From: Candidatus Chloroploca asiatica | Lineage (GTDB): Bacteria > Chloroflexota > Chloroflexia > Chloroflexales > Chloroflexaceae | Reading direction: 5' to 3' | Assembly: GCF_002532075.1 (NCBI RefSeq) | Contig: NZ_LYXE01000072.1 | Span: 1 to 64,000 of the forward strand | DNA: 64,000 nt | In this document: positions 59,084 to 64,000 of the stretch, one piece after another | Layout of the letters: each line of letters begins with the position of its first letter | Position numbering within the stretch: position 1 is the first letter of the stretch | Notes under the pieces: model-generated | Told to the model about the DNA's origin: nothing | What the model saw: only the letters and a program-made list of their open reading frames with translations | Database searches by the model: none | Translations under genes and position numbers: made by a program

Positions 59084-59626
59084 ATGGGTTCATCGCTTGC
59101 CCGCTTGATTGTCTATGCGTGCCCGTTGGGGCCAATGGCCGAGCAGATCGCGGCGTTTTACGATGCCAGTCGTGCCCAGTTTGGGCCAAACAAGGCGCAC
59201 GCTTACCCTCCACATATTACGCTGACGGGCTTTTTTCAGGATGAGGCCACGGCGCTTCCTATCTATACCAGCGCCCTCACGGCGGCCTGGACAACAGCGA
59301 TGGCGCAACGACCAGATCAGCCAGTCATCGTCACGGAACTGGCCTGTACCGAGGCTTTTCACGGCCTCTTGATCGTTTCGCCGTGGCTCGAGAACCTGGC
59401 CGCCAACTTTGCGGCGCGGGCGGTGTCGCCAAGCAGACGCGAGACCATCCGGCTCAAAAGCCAGCTGCATCTGAGTCTGGCCTATGGGTTCAACGCCACC
59501 GAAGGCCCAGCACTTGGGGGCATGGCCCAGGCCATGGTCGATCCAGCAGCACCAGTGCAATGGGATCTGCGGCTGTATGAGCAAGGTGAGACGTGGAAGA
59601 TACACGGACTGGCCCACGGCTTGTAA
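59084..59626 (+). CDS. 2H phosphoesterase-like protein (2'-5' RNA ligase fold)
   Basis: A 180-residue protein with the two H-x-T/S motifs of the 2H superfamily: PPHITLTGFF (about residue 43) and LHLSLAYGF (about 128). Such enzymes open 2',3'-cyclic phosphates or act as RNA ligases. The specific substrate is unknown. ATG 59084 with GAGGG upstream. It may share a promoter region with nothing else; the next gene starts 114 bases on. Confidence 0.8.
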   Translation: MGSSLARLIVYACPLGPMAEQIAAFYDASRAQFGPNKAHAYPPHITLTGFFQDEATALPIYTSALTAAWTTAMAQRPDQPVIVTELACTEAFHGLLIVSPWLENLAANFAARAVSPSRRETIRLKSQLHLSLAYGFNATEGPALGGMAQAMVDPAAPVQWDLRLYEQGETWKIHGLAHGL

Positions 59627-59661
59627 TACGATGCACGTGATATCAACGAAACTGGGGCCTG

Positions 59662-59667
59662 TATAAT
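59662..59667 (+). promoter_or_regulatory. Possible -10 box for the acyl-CoA synthetase
   Basis: Perfect TATAAT 74 bases before the synthetase start. The matching -35 is poor. Confidence 0.4.
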
Positions 59668-59740
59668 AGGAATGGATCGGCTTGTTTTATGAGCCGTCCC
59701 GTTGACAACCAGTTTCGTTGCCCCTCTCAGTGAGCAGGTT

Positions 59741-61306
59741 ATGAGCAGACAGTTCCAGATGTACCTTGGTGACTGGCTTGGACGGCGAGCGCAACTCTCG
59801 CCCGAACGTACGGCACTCTACGACGCTCAGAGTGATATGCGCCAGATCAGTTACGATGAGTGGAATGCGACCGCGACGCGTACGGCAGCTTTGCTCCGCT
59901 CGCTCGGGGTTGAACGGGGCGATCGCGTGGCCGTGCTGGCCCACAACAGCCTCGCGTTTCTCGATCTCTGGTTTGCATGTGGCAAGCTTGGGGCGATTAT
60001 GCAGCCGTTGAACTGGCGCTTGACTCCGGCTGAATTGGCTGGTCTGATTGATGACGCGAACCCTTGCATTTTTGCCTATGGGCCAGAATTTGCGGCCACA
60101 ACGCTCACGCTACGTACCACGGCTACGTCGGTACGCCATTGGATCGCCATCGAGGCAGCGACCGTGGCGCATGCCGCTGATGTGCCTTTGATGGCCCGCG
60201 ATGAGCACCACGAACCCGTTCCGCCAATCGAGCTTGGGTTTGATGATCCGTGGGTGATCTGTTATACCGGCGGTACCACCGGGCTGCCCAAAGGGGCGAT
60301 TTTGACCCACGGCAATCTGACCTTCAATGCGGTCAATACCGTGATGAGCTGGGGGCTCAATGCCGATGATACGACGATCCTGAATATGCCCCTCTTTCAT
60401 ACTGGTGGCCTCAATGTCTTTACCGCACCCCTGGCCATGATAGGCGGGGCTTCGATTGTCTGCAAGAGTGTTGATGTCAATCAGATCTTTGATTTGATCG
60501 GCAGTCGGCTCGTCAGCATCTTTTTTAGTGTGCCGACGATCTTTCTCGCTCTGCAACAACACGAGCGCTGGAACCAGGTTGATTTTAGCCCCTTGAAACT
60601 GGTAATCAGTGGCGGCGCACCTTGCCCGCAGCCCGTGTTTGAAGAATTCTGGCGGCGTGGGGTTGATTTCAAGACAGGCTATGGGCTCACCGAGGCTGGC
60701 CCCAATACGTTCTGGCTCCCCCCCGAAGATGTGCGGCGCAAGCCGGGTTCTGTCGGTTTTCCGCTCCTTTTCATTGACATACGCATTACCAACGAACAAG
60801 GGAGCGCATGTGAACCCGATGAGGTCGGTGAACTCTGGGTACGCGGTCCTCATGTGTGCCGTGGATACTGGGGCCGACCTGAAGAGACCGCCCGGGCCAT
60901 TACGCCCGATGGGTGGCTACGGACAGGGGATCTCGCCCGCTGCGATGCCGAAGGGTACTATACCATCGTCGGGCGGCTGAAAGATGTGATTATTTCAGGG
61001 GGCGAGAATATTTATCCTGCTGAGGTCGAGAGTGTGCTCGCGGCCCATCCGGCGGTCGCCGAGACGGCCCTGGTTGCCGTACCTGACCCACACTGGGGCG
61101 AAGTCGGTTGGGCAGTGGCTGTGCCCCGGAAAGGATGTCATTTGCAGGGCCATGACTTGCTAGACTTTGCCGGAACCCGTCTCGCCCGCTATAAATTGCC
61201 CCGTCAGGTGATTATCCAGGCTGAACCGTTGCCTAAAACAGCGGCAGGCAAAGTTGATAAGCATGCGCTGCTCCGTACCTATCTACACAATGATGTGCAT
61301 CAGTAA
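59741..61306 (+). CDS. Acyl-CoA synthetase (AMP-forming)
   Basis: A 521-residue ANL-superfamily ligase. Motifs: P-loop-like CYTGGTTGLPKGA, YGLTEAGPN, GWLRTGDLARCDAEGYY, LKDVIISGGENIYPAEVE and the catalytic lysine in LPKTAAGKVDK. It activates a carboxylic (probably fatty or aromatic) acid with ATP to an acyl-AMP, then to acyl-CoA. Start ATG 59741 (MSRQFQMYLGDWL) fits the family; TTG 59702 would add 13 residues. An alpha/beta hydrolase gene follows after 123 bases on the same strand. Confidence 0.95.
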   Translation: MSRQFQMYLGDWLGRRAQLSPERTALYDAQSDMRQISYDEWNATATRTAALLRSLGVERGDRVAVLAHNSLAFLDLWFACGKLGAIMQPLNWRLTPAELAGLIDDANPCIFAYGPEFAATTLTLRTTATSVRHWIAIEAATVAHAADVPLMARDEHHEPVPPIELGFDDPWVICYTGGTTGLPKGAILTHGNLTFNAVNTVMSWGLNADDTTILNMPLFHTGGLNVFTAPLAMIGGASIVCKSVDVNQIFDLIGSRLVSIFFSVPTIFLALQQHERWNQVDFSPLKLVISGGAPCPQPVFEEFWRRGVDFKTGYGLTEAGPNTFWLPPEDVRRKPGSVGFPLLFIDIRITNEQGSACEPDEVGELWVRGPHVCRGYWGRPEETARAITPDGWLRTGDLARCDAEGYYTIVGRLKDVIISGGENIYPAEVESVLAAHPAVAETALVAVPDPHWGEVGWAVAVPRKGCHLQGHDLLDFAGTRLARYKLPRQVIIQAEPLPKTAAGKVDKHALLRTYLHNDVHQ

Positions 61307-61429
61307 GGTGCTACCCGGTGTGTGTGTGGCAGCAATGGTTGCGTCACCAAGAGGCAACCCCCTGCTGACGTGTTCACTACGCACGCAGATGCCGGATTGA
61401 ATAGAAACCCTATCTGGAAAGGTTGTCCG

Positions 61430-62497
61430 ATGATCAAGCTCCCCACTATGCCGGGCATAACAACTCAGCAGGTCGCCACCAGTCGTCTGCTCCAACACGT
61501 CCGCCTGAGCGGCCCTGAGTCCGGCGAGCCGGTGATCTTCATTCATGGCAATGTGTCGTCCGGCACATTCTGGGAAGAGACGATGCTGGCGTTGCCCGAG
61601 GGTTTTCGCGGAATCGCCCCCGATTTGCGAGGGTACGGCGAGAGTGAGTTCAAGCCCGTCGACGCGACCCGTGGCCTCGGTGATTTTGCTGATGATGTTC
61701 TGGCCCTTGCTGATGCGCTGGGGTGTGACCGTTTCCATGTTGTTGGTCATTCGATGGGTGGCTCGGTCGCTTTCCAGGTGTTGGCGACGGCACCTGAACG
61801 CCTGCAGACGATCACGCTCGCCGCGCCTGGTTCACCGTATGGATTTGGGGGCACCAAGGATCTCGATGGGACACCATGCTGGCCTGATTTTGCCGGCTCG
61901 GGGGGTGGTCTGGTGAGTCCTGAGTTTGCTGGCCTTTTGGCAGTGCAAGACCGTGGCATTGACAATCCCCGCGCCTCGCCCCGCCTGGTGATGAATAGTT
62001 TCTATTGGAAGGTGCCGTTCCGCCCTGCCCGCGAAGAGGAACTGCTGTCGAGCATGTTCACGATTCGCGTGAAGGAAGATCACTATCCCGGCGATATGGT
62101 CAAATCAGCCAATTGGCCCGGGGTCGGGCCAGGCGTGATTGGTCCGAATAATGCGTTGTCACCCAAGTATGTGGGCGATATGGTCGAACGCATTCTCGCC
62201 GCTGACCATAAACCGCCAATCCTCTGGATCCACGGGGCCGATGATCAGATCGTAAGCGATATGAGCTTCTTTGATCTCGGGACGCTCGGCAAGATCCAGG
62301 CTGTCCCTGACTGGCCCGGCGAAGAGGCCTTTCCACCTCAGCCAATGAAGGGGCAGACGCGCCGTGTCTTGCAACGTTATATCGAAGCCGGTGGCTATTT
62401 CCACGAGATCGAATTGGCCGATTGTGGGCATAGTCCCTACCTCGAAAAGCCCAAGGCGTTTAATAACGCATTCCACGCACTCTTGCACAAGAAGTGA
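61430..62497 (+). CDS. Alpha/beta hydrolase
   Basis: A 355-residue cytoplasmic hydrolase. The oxyanion-hole region FIHGNVSSGTFW, nucleophile elbow GHSMGGSV (Ser), an acid in WIHGADDQIVSD and the His in DCGHSPYLEKP form a complete triad. A large lid insertion (about 150-235) is present. The substrate is unknown; an ester or lactone linked to the neighbouring acyl-CoA synthetase is possible. ATG 61430 follows AAAGG by seven bases. Confidence 0.92.
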   Translation: MIKLPTMPGITTQQVATSRLLQHVRLSGPESGEPVIFIHGNVSSGTFWEETMLALPEGFRGIAPDLRGYGESEFKPVDATRGLGDFADDVLALADALGCDRFHVVGHSMGGSVAFQVLATAPERLQTITLAAPGSPYGFGGTKDLDGTPCWPDFAGSGGGLVSPEFAGLLAVQDRGIDNPRASPRLVMNSFYWKVPFRPAREEELLSSMFTIRVKEDHYPGDMVKSANWPGVGPGVIGPNNALSPKYVGDMVERILAADHKPPILWIHGADDQIVSDMSFFDLGTLGKIQAVPDWPGEEAFPPQPMKGQTRRVLQRYIEAGGYFHEIELADCGHSPYLEKPKAFNNAFHALLHKK

Positions 62498-62570
62498 GCG
62501 GTGTGCGTGCCTTTGCCGTGCCAAGAGCCAGCAAGACTGGCTGTTGGCACGGCGGTTAGGGCTAACGCCC

Positions 62571-63749
62571 TCAAACCCGACTTGCACGCTGCCACATCAC
62601 CTTATCCCAGTAAATCGGCGTACCATTGCGGATCGTTCCCCGCATGCGCGGCAAGCGACCGTCTTCGACCAGGCAAAGATCGGCACGCAGGCCGGGGGCA
62701 ATGCGTCCGTGTTCGGCCATATTGAGGGCAGCAGCAGGCCCGGCAGTCACCAGGCCAATACTGGTGGGGAGATCAGTGATGCCCTCGCGGGCAAGACCAA
62801 AGGCCGCATGGATGAGCGTGCCGGGGTGATAGTCGGTCGCCAGACAATCGACAAGACCCGCGGCAACAGCTTCACGGGCACTCAGATTTCCCGAATGCGA
62901 GACGCCGCGCAGCGCATTGGGGCCACCCATCACGATCGACATGCCACGGAGGCGGGCCTCCTGGGCAGCCTCGAGTGTCACAGGAAACTCGGCGATGGTC
63001 GCGCCGAGGGTGGCGACGAGATCAACTTTCGCCGACGTATCGTCGTCGTGCGAAGCAATAGGCAGGCCCATTTCTGCGGCCAGCGCCGCAATGTCACGCG
63101 CCAGCGCCCAGCGTTCTTCCAGGCTTCCCGCCTGCGCAAGGCGTTGCCCTAATTCCTCTTCGACATGATCACGCGGAATGCGTCGCCATTGCGACATCGA
63201 CGTGACATAGCGCTCGATGTTACGGTACTGCCCCTGCCCCGGCGTGTGATCCATCAGCGAGAGTAACTCGATCTGTCCGGTCTCAAGCAGATCGCCAAGC
63301 ATTGGCGAAACAACCGGCGTTGAGACTTCAAAACGTGCATGCACACGTAGATCAATCAACAATTGTGGTCGCAACTGGTGAATATGTTCTGTCATCAGGC
63401 GCACGGTATCGAGGCGACGGGTATTATCGTGGCTATCATGATCCCAGAATGAGAGGGCCGCGTAGGCGGTGGTAATGCCTGCCGCAGCAAGGCGCTTGTC
63501 GAGTTCAAAGATCGCCATATCAATCGGGAAATCGGCCCCGAGACGCGGTTCGATCTCACGCTCGAGCATATCGCCGTGGATGTCGATCATGCCAGGGATG
63601 AGCGTCAACCCACGCCCCTCAACAATTGGCATAGCGCCAACAACGGCGTCACCTTCAGCAAACGCCGCGATCTGCTCGCCCTCAATCAGAAGCCAGCCAC
63701 GCTCAATGACCATCGTAGGGAGGACGATACGAACATTCGTAATCAACAT
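62571..63749 (-). CDS. phnM: Alpha-D-ribose 1-methylphosphonate 5-triphosphate diphosphatase PhnM
   Basis: A 392-residue amidohydrolase. PGMIDIHGDMLEREIEPR, FPIDMAIFELDKRLAAAGITT, SHDDDT and CLATDYHPGTL match PhnM of the carbon-phosphorus lyase pathway, with metal-binding His/Asp. It removes pyrophosphate from ribose 1-methylphosphonate 5-triphosphate. AGAGGAG lies ten bases before ATG. No other phn gene lies in the window; more could lie beyond 64000, but the 250 bases after the start show no gene. Confidence 0.95.
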   Translation of the reverse strand: MLITNVRIVLPTMVIERGWLLIEGEQIAAFAEGDAVVGAMPIVEGRGLTLIPGMIDIHGDMLEREIEPRLGADFPIDMAIFELDKRLAAAGITTAYAALSFWDHDSHDNTRRLDTVRLMTEHIHQLRPQLLIDLRVHARFEVSTPVVSPMLGDLLETGQIELLSLMDHTPGQGQYRNIERYVTSMSQWRRIPRDHVEEELGQRLAQAGSLEERWALARDIAALAAEMGLPIASHDDDTSAKVDLVATLGATIAEFPVTLEAAQEARLRGMSIVMGGPNALRGVSHSGNLSAREAVAAGLVDCLATDYHPGTLIHAAFGLAREGITDLPTSIGLVTAGPAAALNMAEHGRIAPGLRADLCLVEDGRLPRMRGTIRNGTPIYWDKVMWQRASRV

Positions 63750-64000
63750 AGACCGCTTGCTCCTCTAGGACAATTACAGCTTTTGCCGTTTGCACACATC
63801 ATTGGTCTGTAACAAAAGTTTTCTGCTCTCGGTATTGGCTTCGACAAGCTCAGCCAACGGTGGACGATGGGCGGTGCGAACGGACGGAGGCTGAGCCTGT
63901 CGAAGCTCCCGCTGGGATCAAGAAACGTAGGTTACACACTAATCATGCTACATGAAATTCTACATCGATCAATCCTGCGATATCTTCGGGGTGATGGAAG
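63750..64000. other. Gene-free end of the window with an inverted repeat
   Basis: No gene is seen. GGCTTCGACAAGCTCAGCC (63837-63855) is the near-complement of GGCTGAGCCTGTCGAAGC (63889-63906), a pattern like the common dispersed CTTCGACAGGCTCAGCC repeat. The phnM promoter should lie in 63750-63830 on the minus strand. Confidence 0.6.

Overview
This window looks like a chromosome segment of a filamentous anoxygenic phototroph of the Chloroflexota (Chloroflexales, probably Oscillochloris/Chloroploca/Viridilinea-like). The assignment is inference. It rests on adjacent bacteriochlorophyll genes (bchJ-bchE), a complete NAD-linked bidirectional hydrogenase operon (hoxEFUYH), a moderately GC-rich sequence, many PAS/GAF/receiver sensors, zinc-ribbon signalling proteins and Thr-Pro-rich lipoprotein linkers. 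About 49 protein genes are supported. No rRNA, tRNA, CRISPR array, transposase or integrase was seen.

Layout: 1-411 repeats without a gene; 412-5053 a PASTA Ser/Thr kinase, a small protein, a cysteine-desulfurase-like enzyme and an MFS exporter; 5123-9303 a hybrid histidine kinase coupled to a receiver-GGDEF cyclase; 9535-12123 a beta-CASP nuclease with a duplicated C-terminal module; 12435-16957 Nudix CoA pyrophosphatase, TatA, Obg and an RsbU-like phosphatase; 17067-20935 a receiver/RodZ-type HTH membrane protein, MnmG and a thioesterase; 21089-21520 a lone phage/eCIS tail-tube-like protein; 21781-24136 bchE and bchJ; 24333-29323 hoxEFUYH; 29610-33640 DnaN, an atypical response regulator and a lipoprotein; 33717-39356 a four-gene cluster (PP2C, pseudokinase-PP2C, VWA, FHA); 39720-41543 an XRE-cupin regulator and an AI-2E-type transporter; 41622-47057 a PAS-KaiB protein with an HD-GYP phosphodiesterase; 47200-51460 membrane proteins and a P-type ATPase behind a manganese riboswitch; 51673-54385 MoaB, a V4R protein, YidD, and an ECF sigma factor with a membrane partner; 54461-58836 a PLP decarboxylase and two polysaccharide genes; 59084-63749 a 2H phosphoesterase, an acyl-CoA synthetase, a hydrolase and PhnM.

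How the genes work together: bchJ-bchE and hoxEFUYH are divergently arranged around one control region, joining anaerobic pigment synthesis with H2/NAD(P)H balancing. Three layers of signalling recur: c-di-GMP (GGDEF at 5123, HD-GYP at 41622), two-component/PAS sensing, and Ser/Thr phosphorylation (kinase at 412; phosphatases, pseudokinase, VWA and FHA at 33717-39356; RsbU-like phosphatase next to Obg). The strongest candidates for undescribed biology are the zinc-ribbon/pseudokinase-PP2C/VWA/FHA operon, the PAS-KaiB protein co-transcribed with a c-di-GMP phosphodiesterase, and the orphan tail-tube-like protein beside bchE. The best-supported regulatory RNA is a yybP-ykoY Mn2+ riboswitch before the P-type ATPase. 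Almost all operons end in perfect hairpins, several of which look like dispersed palindromic repeats reused as terminators.
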